Positions 1-6,362 of a DNA stretch of 7,315 nucleotides are shown one piece after another. A program made the position numbers and the translations under genes. This stretch comes from Longimicrobium sp. (GTDB lineage Bacteria; Gemmatimonadota; Gemmatimonadetes; Longimicrobiales; Longimicrobiaceae), in assembly GCA_030446945.1 (NCBI GenBank), contig JAUJMI010000182.1:1-7315 (forward strand), in the 5' to 3' direction. A model generated the notes under the pieces. That model saw only the letters and a program-made list of their open reading frames with translations. It was not told the origin of the DNA and did not search any database. How positions within the stretch are numbered: the first letter of the stretch is position 1; each line of letters opens with the position of its first letter.

Positions 1-1979
1 GTGGCGACGCCGGTGGCGCCGTGGCCGTTGCGCTCGGCGAGCTGGGCGATGGTCGCGATCTCTTCCAGCAGCGCGGCCAGGCGCAGGCGCTGCTCCTCCG
101 CGCGGCCCGCCATGCGCGTGGTGAGCTCCGCCGACGCGCCGGCGGCGGCGGCGATGCGCTGCACGGAGTCGAGCGCGGTGCGCGAGAGGTCGCCGACGCC
201 GGAGACGCGTTCGGAGCCGGCCTGCATGCGGTCCAGGGCGGCGTGCACCTGGCCCCGGACGGACTCCACCACGTCGCGCGCTTCCAGGGCGGCGCGGGCG
301 CTGCTGTCCGCGAGGTTGCGCACCTCGTCGGCCACCACGGCGAAGCCGCGGCCCTGCTCGCCGGCGCGGGCGGCCTCGATGGCCGCGTTGAGCGCGAGGA
401 GGTTGGTCTGGTCGGCGATCTGGCCGATGGAGCCGACCAGCGAGGAGATGCGCTCCGAGGCGCGCTCCAGCCCGGCCAGCTCCTGCGCCTCCAGGTCCAC
501 GAAGTCGCGCAGCTCCACGAGCCGCCCGATCGCCTCCTCGATGGCGCCGCGGTTCTCCACCGCCAGGCGTCCCGTGTCGCGGCTGGTATCGGCGGAGGAG
601 CGGGCGTCGCGGGCCTTCTGCTCGGCGGCGGTGGCGAGCTGGGCGGCCTCCTCGCGGCCGCGGGCGGTGCGCTCGCCCTGATCGGCAACCTGCTCGCCCA
701 TGGCGGCGGCGTGCTCGGCCACCTCCACCCCGCTTGCGCGCAGCTCGGCCAGGCGCCCGCCCAGCTCGCGCAGCTGCCCCTCCACCTCGCCCGCGCTCTG
801 CGTCATGGGGCGCACCAGCGAGTCCAGCTGCAGGGCGAGCGAGACCTGGCGTCCGAAGCGCTCGATCAGCCGCACCTCGTTGGGCCCGTACGCGCGCGGG
901 CGGTGGTGCGCGATCTCCAGCACCCCGAGCACGGTGCGGCCGTACTGGAGCGGCTGCAGGACGAGCGAGCGGGCGCCCTCCTCGGCGAAGTGCCCGTCGC
1001 GGCGCAGGTCGGCGACCACCAGCGCCTCGGCGCGCCCCGCCGCCTCCACGTGCAGGGCGCTCGCCTGGGCGAGGGGGCCGCTGCCGTTCGCGGAGGGGTA
1101 GATGGGCTCCAGGCCGTTTCCGTCGCCCGCGTAGATGCGCAGCCAACGCCACTCCACCAGCCGGGCCGCGAGCCGCTCGATCTGCTCCAGCGACTCGCCC
1201 AAGGTCATCCCGGCCGCGATCACCGCCTCCATCGCCACCACCTTGCGCAGCTCCTCGGATGCGATCGCCTCCACCACCAGGGCGCGCGCCAGGAGCCCGG
1301 CGGAGACCACGAAGGCCAGGATGAACGCCCATCCCAGGTGCGTGCCGTACATCGTGAGCGCCGCCGCCACCGCGAGCGTGGCGATGATCCCCAGGAAGGC
1401 CGAGATCACCTCGTAGCGGAAGATGATCATCCACTCCGCCGGGCTCAGCTTTCCGCGGTACGCCAGCGAGAAATAGAAGAGACCGCGGCTGGCCGCGAAG
1501 TACGCAAGAAAAAAGGCGACGATCGTGGGAACCCACTCCGCCGACAGCACCTCACTGGAGCCGATCCCCGCCGGGTACACCTGGCCGCGGATCGCCACCA
1601 CCGCCGCGAACACCCCCGCGCCGGCCACCGCGGCGAGCGACTCGCGCCCCGCGTTGATCAGCATCGGGACCACGTCCTTGCGGCGGAGTGTGTCGCCGGC
1701 GACCGTCCCCAGGTAGGCGGCGAGGACGGCGGCGGCGGGCTCGCCCATCATCACCAGCGGCGCCACCGGGACCACCGTCATCGTGACGTACGCGAACTTC
1801 GAGAGCGGCACCGCCCCCATCCGCAGCGCCGCCACCGCCACGATGCCGGCGAGGGCGGCCACCCACCCGGCCATCGTGCGCGGCGGGTACAACACGACGA
1901 CAGCCACCGTCAGCAGCGCGCCGGCGTACAGCACACCGCGCGCGTAGCCCTCGAGCACGCGGCGCATCACGGTCGACAT
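1..1979 (-). CDS. Membrane-bound GAF-domain methyl-accepting chemotaxis protein (3' end outside window)
   Basis: Probable receptor/transducer that passes a signal to a CheA/CheW array. 659 residues are visible and the C-terminus runs off the left edge. Residues 15-235 contain seven or eight hydrophobic segments (about 15-31, 37-54, 62-78, 82-96, 110-130, 148-171, 184-209, 217-235), not the usual two helices around a periplasmic sensor. Residues about 255-390 look like a GAF domain (RIYAG at 281, [17 protein letters not shown] near 352-368). A long coiled coil follows, with the very conserved MCP hairpin at 521-554: [20 protein letters not shown] begins at Q524 and [12 protein letters not shown] follows. 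No HAMP domain is evident. ATG at 1979 is preferred because GGAGAG lies just upstream; an in-frame ATG at 1997 (six residues longer) has no such site. It lies 21 nt after trpA, so is probably co-transcribed. The MCP assignment is certain; the stimulus is unknown. The membrane domain resembles MASE-type integral sensors only in general form. Confidence 0.93.
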   Translation of the reverse strand, partial: MSTVMRRVLEGYARGVLYAGALLTVAVVVLYPPRTMAGWVAALAGIVAVAALRMGAVPLSKFAYVTMTVVPVAPLVMMGEPAAAVLAAYLGTVAGDTLRRKDVVPMLINAGRESLAAVAGAGVFAAVVAIRGQVYPAGIGSSEVLSAEWVPTIVAFFLAYFAASRGLFYFSLAYRGKLSPAEWMIIFRYEVISAFLGIIATLAVAAALTMYGTHLGWAFILAFVVSAGLLARALVVEAIASEELRKVVAMEAVIAAGMTLGESLEQIERLAARLVEWRWLRIYAGDGNGLEPIYPSANGSGPLAQASALHVEAAGRAEALVVADLRRDGHFAEEGARSLVLQPLQYGRTVLGVLEIAHHRPRAYGPNEVRLIERFGRQVSLALQLDSLVRPMTQSAGEVEGQLRELGGRLAELRASGVEVAEHAAAMGEQVADQGERTARGREEAAQLATAAEQKARDARSSADTSRDTGRLAVENRGAIEEAIGRLVELRDFVDLEAQELAGLERASERISSLVGSIGQIADQTNLLALNAAIEAARAGEQGRGFAVVADEVRNLADSSARAALEARDVVESVRGQVHAALDRMQAGSERVSGVGDLSRTALDSVQRIAAAAGASAELTTRMAGRAEEQRLRLAALLEEIATIAQLAERNGHGATGVA

Positions 1980-1983
1980 CCCG

Positions 1984-1989
1984 CTCTCC
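1984..1989 (-). promoter_or_regulatory. Shine-Dalgarno site of the MCP gene
   Basis: GGAGAG on the minus strand ends 4 nt before the ATG at 1979 (core GGAG ends 6 nt before it). This supports 1979 over the in-frame ATG at 1997, which directly follows the trpA stop without a purine-rich site. It is the clearest ribosome binding site in this operon; the upstream genes have weak sites or rely on overlap. Confidence 0.6.
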
Positions 1990-2000
1990 GGCACCATCGC

Positions 2001-2813
2001 TCAGCCCGGGCGCTGCACGGCGGCGCGCAGCCCGCGCACCAGGGGACGCGCGCCTTCCACGCCGGCACGCCCCAGCAGGTCCACCAGCGCGCTCCCCACC
2101 ACCACGCCGTCCGCGTTGGCGGCCACCACGGCCGCCTGCTCGGGGGTGGAGATGCCGAAGCCCACCGCCACCGGCACCGTGGTGGCGGCGCGCACCGCGT
2201 CCACCTCGGCGGCGAGCCCCGCGGCGAGCGACATCTGCGCCCCCGTGACCCCGGTTCGCGACACGTAGTACACGAAGCCGCGCGCCGCCGCCGCGATCAC
2301 CTTCACCCGCGCCGGCAGCGTGGTGGGGGCGATCAGGCGGATGAGGTCCAGCGGCGACGCGGCGAAGGCGGCCTCCAGCTCCGGATCGGAGCCCACGGGA
2401 AGGTCGGTCACCAGCACCCCCTGCGCGCCCGCCTCCGCCGCGTCCGCCAGGAAGCGGGCGACGCCGTGACGCAGGATGGGGTTGAGGTAGGTGAAGATCA
2501 CCACCGGCGTGTCGTGCGTGGCGCGGAACTCGGCCAGCCGCTCCAGCGTCCAGCGCAGGTCCACCCCCTGCTCGATCGCCTGGAACGACGAGCGCTGGAT
2601 GGTGGGGCCGTCCGCCAGCGGATCGCTGAAGGGCACGCCCAGCTCGATGACGTCGGCGCCCTCCTCGGCCAGCATGCGCAGCAGGGCGGGGGTGTCCGCG
2701 GGGGAGGGGTGGCCGGCGGTGACGTAAGGGATCAGGGCGGCCCGCCCCTGCGCTCGGCAGGCGGCGAAGGCTCCCGCGAGGGTGATCCGGTCAGACGAAA
2801 TAGTCGCCGACAT
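2001..2813 (-). CDS. trpA: Tryptophan synthase alpha chain
   Basis: TrpA cleaves indole-3-glycerol phosphate to indole and glyceraldehyde 3-phosphate; indole is channelled to TrpB for condensation with serine. At 270 aa it has the family length. The signature ELGVPFSDPLADGP supplies both catalytic acids, Glu57 and Asp68 (Salmonella Glu49 and Asp60, same spacing of 11). Loop 6 is present as SRTGVTG and the phosphate-binding turn as VGFGIS. The TIM barrel appears complete, so the enzyme should be active. The ATG at 2813 lies inside the end of the HD-GYP gene (23-nt overlap) and is preceded only by a weak GGA, so translation is probably coupled to that gene. TrpA normally follows trpB directly; here trpB lies about 3.5 kb upstream beyond a repeat-rich gap and two signalling genes. 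Confidence 0.98.
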   Translation of the reverse strand: MSATISSDRITLAGAFAACRAQGRAALIPYVTAGHPSPADTPALLRMLAEEGADVIELGVPFSDPLADGPTIQRSSFQAIEQGVDLRWTLERLAEFRATHDTPVVIFTYLNPILRHGVARFLADAAEAGAQGVLVTDLPVGSDPELEAAFAASPLDLIRLIAPTTLPARVKVIAAAARGFVYYVSRTGVTGAQMSLAAGLAAEVDAVRAATTVPVAVGFGISTPEQAAVVAANADGVVVGSALVDLLGRAGVEGARPLVRGLRAAVQRPG

Positions 2814-4242
2814 GGATTCCGTACCGCTCAGGATCGGTGGTCTTGATGATGGATCGCAGCGGCTCGCCCGTGGCGGGGTTCACCTGCGTGAGGTCCAGCA
2901 GGGGGGCGGGGTCGAGCGGGATCCCCATGGAGTCGTGGATGATGCGCACGGTGGGCTGGTGCATGGCGTCGGGCCGGGTGCTGGCGGCCACCACCACGGC
3001 GAGCTCGTAACTGTCCAGGATGACCAGCGACCCCACGGGGTAGATGCCGGTCATGCTGATGAACGCCTTTACGATCAGCGGATCGAAGCCGCGCGCTGCG
3101 TTGTCGCGCATCTCGCGCAGCACGTGGTCCGCCGGCCATGGCTGCGCCTGGTAGCTGCGCTTGCTGGTGGCCGCGTCGAAGCCGTCCGCCACCGCCACGA
3201 TCCGCCCGAAGAGCGAGGGGGTGCGCGGCCGCACCGAGCGCGGGTACCCCGTCTGATCGATCTTCATGTGGTGCTCGTATGCCACCAGCATGGCGCGCAG
3301 CGGCAGCTCGGCCAGCCCGCGCATGGCGAAGAGCGAGAGGAGCCCCTCGGTGGGGTGCTCCTGCATCACCGCGAACTCCTCCGCGGTCAGGGGGCCGCTC
3401 TTGTTGATCAGCTCCCACGGCATCCGGGCCTTCCCAACGTCGTGCAGCAGCGCCCCCAGGCCCAGCTCGTACAGCTGGTGCTTGTGGAAGCCAAGCTTCT
3501 TTCCCAGCGCGACGGAGAAGATGCACACGTTCACCGAATGGGTGAAGGTGTACTCGTCGTAGTCGCGCAGGGTGGTGAGGCCAAAGATGGAGGTCTCGTT
3601 GGTGAGCACCTGGTCCACGATGGACTGCACGGCGCGCTTCACAGGGCGGATGGAGACCCCCTTCCCCATGCGCAGCGCCGACATCGTCTCGCGCGCGACG
3701 GCGACCGTCTGGGCGTAGGCGCGCTTCGCCATCTGCCTGGCGTTCTCGTCCGTGGCCGGGTCGCGGTCCTGGCCGGGGTGAACCGCCAGGTGCAGCACCG
3801 CGCTCCACCCCAGCCGCTCCGCGAAGTGGCCGAAGCGGTCGGCCTCGTTGGGCTCCGCCATCAGCAGCGAGAGGAAGGCGGTCCACTCCGCCGTCCCCGC
3901 GCCGGGGAACGCCTCCACCGTCCCGATCCCGTGCCGCTGCAGCGCGCGCCCCACCAGCCCAAAGGTGGCGTAGCTGGCGAGGTCGATGCGCAGCCGCAGG
4001 TCGTTGACGAAGAAGAAGTCGCCCACGTAGCGCACGGAAAGCTCGCCCTCCTGGTCCATCAGGGCGCGCGCGGTGGCGTCCAGCTCGGCCAGGGCGTTGA
4101 CCACCGCCTGGTTCTCCAGCGGGTAGAGCTGAAGCGCGCGCATGGCGGCGGCCATGGCGAAGAGGAGGTCGCGCCCGCGCAGCTGCACCCCGCGCTCGTC
4201 GCCGGGGTGCACCGCGCCGGTGGTGGTGGCCGGGGTGCTCAC
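2791..4242 (-). CDS. HD-GYP domain protein, putative cyclic-di-GMP phosphodiesterase
   Basis: 483-aa soluble protein. Residues about 29-130 form an N-terminal domain resembling that of the HEAT protein encoded just upstream (MRALQLYPLEN near 34-44, LSV 68-70, RHGI 103-106). A helical linker leads to a C-terminal HD-GYP domain (about 215-410). The metal-binding pattern is complete: His235 in THSVN, His267-Asp268 in ALLHDVGK, His296 in QEHP, His324-His325 in YEHHMKIDQTGYP, and Asp353 in VADGFDAATS. HD-GYP enzymes hydrolyse c-di-GMP to pGpG or GMP, but the signature loop here is HHMKIDQTGYP rather than the canonical HHExxDGxGYP, so substrate and activity are open. The chosen start is GTG at 4242, which overlaps the HEAT stop as GTGA with GGGGGA about 7 nt upstream. 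The same frame stays open far upstream across the HEAT gene, but that part is arginine/glycine-rich antisense-like shadow. The gene end overlaps trpA by 23 nt. Confidence 0.93.
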   Translation of the reverse strand: MSTPATTTGAVHPGDERGVQLRGRDLLFAMAAAMRALQLYPLENQAVVNALAELDATARALMDQEGELSVRYVGDFFFVNDLRLRIDLASYATFGLVGRALQRHGIGTVEAFPGAGTAEWTAFLSLLMAEPNEADRFGHFAERLGWSAVLHLAVHPGQDRDPATDENARQMAKRAYAQTVAVARETMSALRMGKGVSIRPVKRAVQSIVDQVLTNETSIFGLTTLRDYDEYTFTHSVNVCIFSVALGKKLGFHKHQLYELGLGALLHDVGKARMPWELINKSGPLTAEEFAVMQEHPTEGLLSLFAMRGLAELPLRAMLVAYEHHMKIDQTGYPRSVRPRTPSLFGRIVAVADGFDAATSKRSYQAQPWPADHVLREMRDNAARGFDPLIVKAFISMTGIYPVGSLVILDSYELAVVVAASTRPDAMHQPTVRIIHDSMGIPLDPAPLLDLTQVNPATGEPLRSIIKTTDPERYGIHVGDYFV

Positions 4243-5924
4243 TGGCGCATCCCCCGTAGCGCTCGGCCCACCGCGCTCCGCACCACCGGGTCCGCGTCCG
4301 CGGCGGCGGCGTTGAGCGCCTTCTCGGCGGCGGGGTGCCGGATGCGGCCGAGGCCGAGCGCCGCGCAGGCACGCGTCTCCCCCGACTCCCGCCGGCCCAG
4401 CCAGCTCTTGCCGTTGAGGACGCGGTCCAGCAGCGGCACCCCCTCCGGGCCCGCCACGCGGCCGTACGCTTCGAAGAAGGCGATGCGCTCCGAGAGCTCC
4501 GAATCGCGCAGGCGCTTGGAGTCGAGCGCGGCCTCCAGCCTGGGGCGGGCGGGGGCGTAGCGCATCGTCCCCAGCGCGCGGGCGGCGGCCACGCGCACGT
4601 CGCGGTCCGCGTCCTCCAGCGCCCCCTCCAGCGCGCCCGCCGCCGCGGGGGAGCGGATCTCCTGCAGCGTCTCCACCGCGGCCAGCCGCACCGGCGCCTC
4701 GGGTCGCGACAGGAGGCGCGTGACCTCCCCCGCCGCCGTCTGCACGCGCAGCCGACCGACGAGCCGCGCGGCGCCGGTCACCAGCGTCGCGTCCGCCTCG
4801 CCCAGCAGGCGCACCAGGTGCTCGCGGTTGGCGTCGCCCAGGCGCTCGGCGGCGCCCTGTACGCTGGCGCGCACGCGGGGGGAGCCGCTGCTCTCGGCGG
4901 CGCGCAGGAGGGGACCCAGGGCTTCGGGGGGGAAAAAGGAGAGGAGGGTGGAAAGGTCGTCGTCGCGCACCGTCTCGCCGGCCTCTTCCACGGTGCGCAC
5001 CAGCTCGGCCACGGTGGCGGCGTCCGCGAGCTGCGCGAAGAGGGCGCGCACCCCGCGCAGCACCCCGGACGCCAGCCGCGAGCTGGTGGCGACGGAGACC
5101 ATCTCTCCCACCACGTAGGCCGCCAGGTCCACCCGCGCCGCGCCGAGCAATGTGGGGATGGCGTCGCCCAGCACCTCCATAACCTGCTCCTGCCGCGCGG
5201 GCGTGCCGTCCTGCAGCCGGTCGAAGAGCGCGGTGAGCACCCCCGTCCACAAATCGCGGTCCATCTCGGCGCGTACCTCGGCCGCCAGGCGGTTCAGCTC
5301 CGTCTGGTCGAGGAAATAGAGCGCCTCGCGGAAGTCGTCGGTGGTGAGGGCCGCGCGGGGCGCCTGCTCCGCATCGGCGCGCGGGGCGGGGACGGCCTTC
5401 GCCTCGCCGGCGACCGTCTCGGGAAGGTGCACTCCGTCCGGGAGTGCCTCCACGTAGCGGTAGCGGAAGAAGAGCCAGTCCTTCTCCCAGAAGATGGTGA
5501 GGAGGTCGTCCTCGTCCGCGCCGCGCACCTGGTGGGAGTGGGCCAGGATCTCCACCAGCCGCTGGAGCTCCTCCTCCTCGAAGCCGCGGCGCAGCGTGAC
5601 CTCGCGCACGCCGTCGCGGTAGAGGAGGAAGGCCAGGTTTTCGCGCTCGTCGCTCTGGAAGACGGCGGCGCCCTGCCAGTGAAGCTCGCGCTCCTCCACC
5701 GAAAGGGTGAGGTGCGGCAGCTGCTCCCAGAGCTGCCCCATGCGCGCGGCGAGCAGCTCCATGAAGCGGTCCAGCGCGGGGCTCTTCCCCTCGTACAGCA
5801 GGTGCGCACGAAGCGCTTTCGAGATCCCCTGCACCACCTCCCTGACTTCCGCGCGCAGCGGGTCCGCGGCCGTTTGGGCGGCCGAAGATGCGCTCGCGGT
5901 GGTCTGGAGAAGTGAGTCGGTCAT
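4239..5924 (-). CDS. HEAT-repeat protein with an N-terminal domain shared with the adjacent HD-GYP protein
   Basis: 561-aa cytoplasmic protein without signal peptide or membrane helix. Residues about 34-128 form an alpha/beta domain with KALRAHLLYEGKSPAL near 37-51, LSV at 74-76, RDGV at 103-106 and EEEELQRLVEIL at 116-127; this matches the pattern in the N-terminus of the downstream HD-GYP protein. Residues 136-160 (acidic stretch then IFWEKDWLFFRYRYVEAL) look like the domain's tail. An Ala/Pro-rich linker (about 165-195) follows. From about 330 to the end there are helical HEAT/PBS-type repeats with the typical D-x-x-VR-x-AA-x-x-LG pattern (for example DADRDVRVAAARALG near 438-452 and DADPVVRSAVGRALRGM at 543-559). 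HEAT repeats are protein-binding scaffolds, so a partner or regulator role for the HD-GYP protein is inferred. It is first gene of the apparent operon, 20 nt after a predicted transcription start; no Shine-Dalgarno site is visible before ATG 5924. Confidence 0.9.
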   Translation of the reverse strand: MTDSLLQTTASASSAAQTAADPLRAEVREVVQGISKALRAHLLYEGKSPALDRFMELLAARMGQLWEQLPHLTLSVEERELHWQGAAVFQSDERENLAFLLYRDGVREVTLRRGFEEEELQRLVEILAHSHQVRGADEDDLLTIFWEKDWLFFRYRYVEALPDGVHLPETVAGEAKAVPAPRADAEQAPRAALTTDDFREALYFLDQTELNRLAAEVRAEMDRDLWTGVLTALFDRLQDGTPARQEQVMEVLGDAIPTLLGAARVDLAAYVVGEMVSVATSSRLASGVLRGVRALFAQLADAATVAELVRTVEEAGETVRDDDLSTLLSFFPPEALGPLLRAAESSGSPRVRASVQGAAERLGDANREHLVRLLGEADATLVTGAARLVGRLRVQTAAGEVTRLLSRPEAPVRLAAVETLQEIRSPAAAGALEGALEDADRDVRVAAARALGTMRYAPARPRLEAALDSKRLRDSELSERIAFFEAYGRVAGPEGVPLLDRVLNGKSWLGRRESGETRACAALGLGRIRHPAAEKALNAAAADADPVVRSAVGRALRGMRQ

Positions 5925-5950
5925 GCGGGCGGGGCTCGGAAGGATGAAAC

Positions 5951-5979
5951 AGTTTAGCCGCCTGTGGTACTCTGCACAA
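5951..5979 (-). promoter_or_regulatory. Putative sigma-70-type promoter of the HEAT/HD-GYP/trpA/MCP operon
   Basis: On the minus strand TTGTGC (5979-5974) and TAAACT (5956-5951) are separated by exactly 17 nt. They match 3/6 and 4/6 of the TTGACA and TATAAT consensus. A start near A5945 would give a leader of about 20 nt before ATG 5924. This is one of the few AT-richer stretches of the window and lies just where the first gene of the packed cluster needs a promoter. It would allow trpA to be expressed apart from trpB. Prediction by eye only. Confidence 0.4.
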
Positions 5980-6003
5980 CCTCTCGCAGCTGCCGCAGAG
6001 AGG
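5980..6003. promoter_or_regulatory. Dyad abutting the -35 element, possible regulator site
   Basis: The arms CCTCTC (5980-5985) and GAGAGG (5998-6003) are perfect complements around a 12-nt centre that contains the palindrome GCAGCTGC (5986-5993). The dyad ends directly at the putative -35 hexamer at 5974-5979. This is the position where an activator commonly binds. A chance palindrome in GC-rich DNA cannot be excluded. Confidence 0.3.
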
Positions 6004-6040
6004 ACTCACCTGTTACGCGCCGGGATGTGCGGCGGGGGAG

Positions 6041-6058
6041 TGAGTGCGTGAGTGCGTG
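6041..6058. repeat. 8-bp tandem repeat (TGAGTGCG)
   Basis: TGAGTGCG occurs twice in succession followed by TG (2.25 units). It sits immediately outside the left arm of the nested inverted-repeat element. It is too short for a function to be inferred, but it adds to the low-complexity composition of this spacer. Confidence 0.6.
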
Positions 6059-6089
6059 GAACAGGGGACAGGGGGACAGCAAACGCGGT

Positions 6090-6166
6090 TTGTCATCCTG
6101 GAGAGCCGCCCCCACGGAACCCGCAGCGCGCCCTGGACTCCTGCGGCGGCCGAAGGGTCTAGCCGC
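6090..6166 (+). repeat. Left unit of the inverted pair: TTGTCATCCTG ... hairpin with CGAAGGRTCTA loop
   Basis: A 77-nt unit that begins with TTGTCATCCTG and ends in a small hairpin: stem GCGGC (6146-6150) and GCCGC (6162-6166) around the loop CGAAGGGTCTA. The other unit at 6206-6283 has the same order on the opposite strand. Start motif, length and loop sequence are shared, while the sequence between has diverged. Confidence 0.6.
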
Positions 6167-6205
6167 GAGGCAAGGGGCCGGCGTGACCCGCTGATCCCTC
6201 GGAAT

Positions 6206-6283
6206 GCGCAGTAGATCCTTCGCTCTGCGCCAGCATTTCCGAAAGGGTGCGAGACCGGTGAAGCGCGGCGCTCAGGATGACAA
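6206..6283 (-). repeat. Right unit of the inverted pair: TTGTCATCCTGAG ... hairpin with CGAAGGATCTA loop
   Basis: A 78-nt unit read on the minus strand, beginning TTGTCATCCTGAGCG at 6283 and ending with the stem GCGCAG (6230-6225) and CTGCGC (6211-6206), whose loop holds CGAAGGATCTA. It is the mirror of the unit at 6090-6166. The phrase TGTCATCCTGAG followed later by CGAAGGATCT recalls dispersed intergenic repeats I have seen in several bacterial phyla; this recollection is not proof. Confidence 0.6.
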
Positions 6284-6313
6284 CGGGTTTGGAACCGGGG
6301 TCCTCTGCCTGCT

Positions 6314-6356
6314 GTCCCCTGTCCCCTGGCCCCTCCCCTGCCGTTCCCCGTTCCCC
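6314..6356 (-). repeat. Heptad repeats forming six G4 tracts (potential G-quadruplex) after trpB
   Basis: On the plus strand GTCCCCT occurs at 6314 and 6321, the variant GGCCCCT at 6328, and GTTCCCC at 6343 and 6350. On the transcribed minus strand this gives six runs of exactly four G within 41 nt, with loops of 3, 7, 1, 3 and 3 nt. That meets the usual G-quadruplex pattern in both DNA and RNA. It begins only 7 nt after the trpB stop codon and shares part of its length with the right outer arm of the inverted repeat. Confidence 0.6.
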
Positions 6357-6362
6357 GCAGTC

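Larger units (their letters stand above)
6062..6328. repeat. Nested inverted-repeat element in the trpB to HEAT-gene spacer
   Basis: The outer arms are 6062-6081 (CAGGGGACAGGGGGACAGCA) and 6310-6328, whose reverse complement is CAGGGGACAGGGGACAGCA; they differ by one G. The inner arms, about 6080-6109 and 6265-6292, share AAAC...GTTGTCATCCTG then GAG/AG and GCCGC with small indels. No open reading frame inside looks like a protein: the frame on the minus strand that crosses it is only a shadow. The organisation resembles a non-autonomous MITE/REP-like intergenic element. The element type is inferred, because copies elsewhere in the genome cannot be seen. It fills most of the 438-nt gap and may act as the boundary between the trpB transcript and the next operon. 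Confidence 0.65.

Noticed and set aside
1..65. Glu639-Glu640 ([10 protein letters not shown]) as an MCP methylation site
   Set aside because: Aligned to typical MCPs this segment corresponds to the conserved AIEEIxxIA stretch before the methylation helix, so the Glu pair is better read as structural; the adaptation position would be the later Thr-Gly.
1552..1866. 104-codon minus-strand frame within the MCP gene
   Set aside because: It is out of frame with the MCP, whose reading frame here encodes continuous membrane helices.
21..2846. 941-codon open frame on the plus strand opposite the MCP and trpA genes
   Set aside because: It is antisense to two clear genes and its translation is a low-complexity His/Arg/Gly/Ala-rich string without recognisable domains. 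Long antisense frames are expected in GC-rich genomes.
2782..5915. Long plus-strand frames (2782-4560 and 4335-5915) opposite the HD-GYP and HEAT genes
   Set aside because: They are shadows: composition is biased to Arg, His, Gly and Gln, no domain is visible, and the minus-strand genes have full conserved motifs.
4243..6009. Extension of the HD-GYP frame upstream to 6009, suggesting a 1072-aa protein
   Set aside because: The upstream part is Arg/Gly/Pro-rich nonsense in another frame of the HEAT gene. The homologous domain begins just after GTG 4242, which overlaps the HEAT stop in a typical coupled arrangement.
6041..6328. CRISPR array
   Set aside because: The repeats are short, inverted or directly abutting heptads/octamers without regular unique spacers of 30-40 nt.
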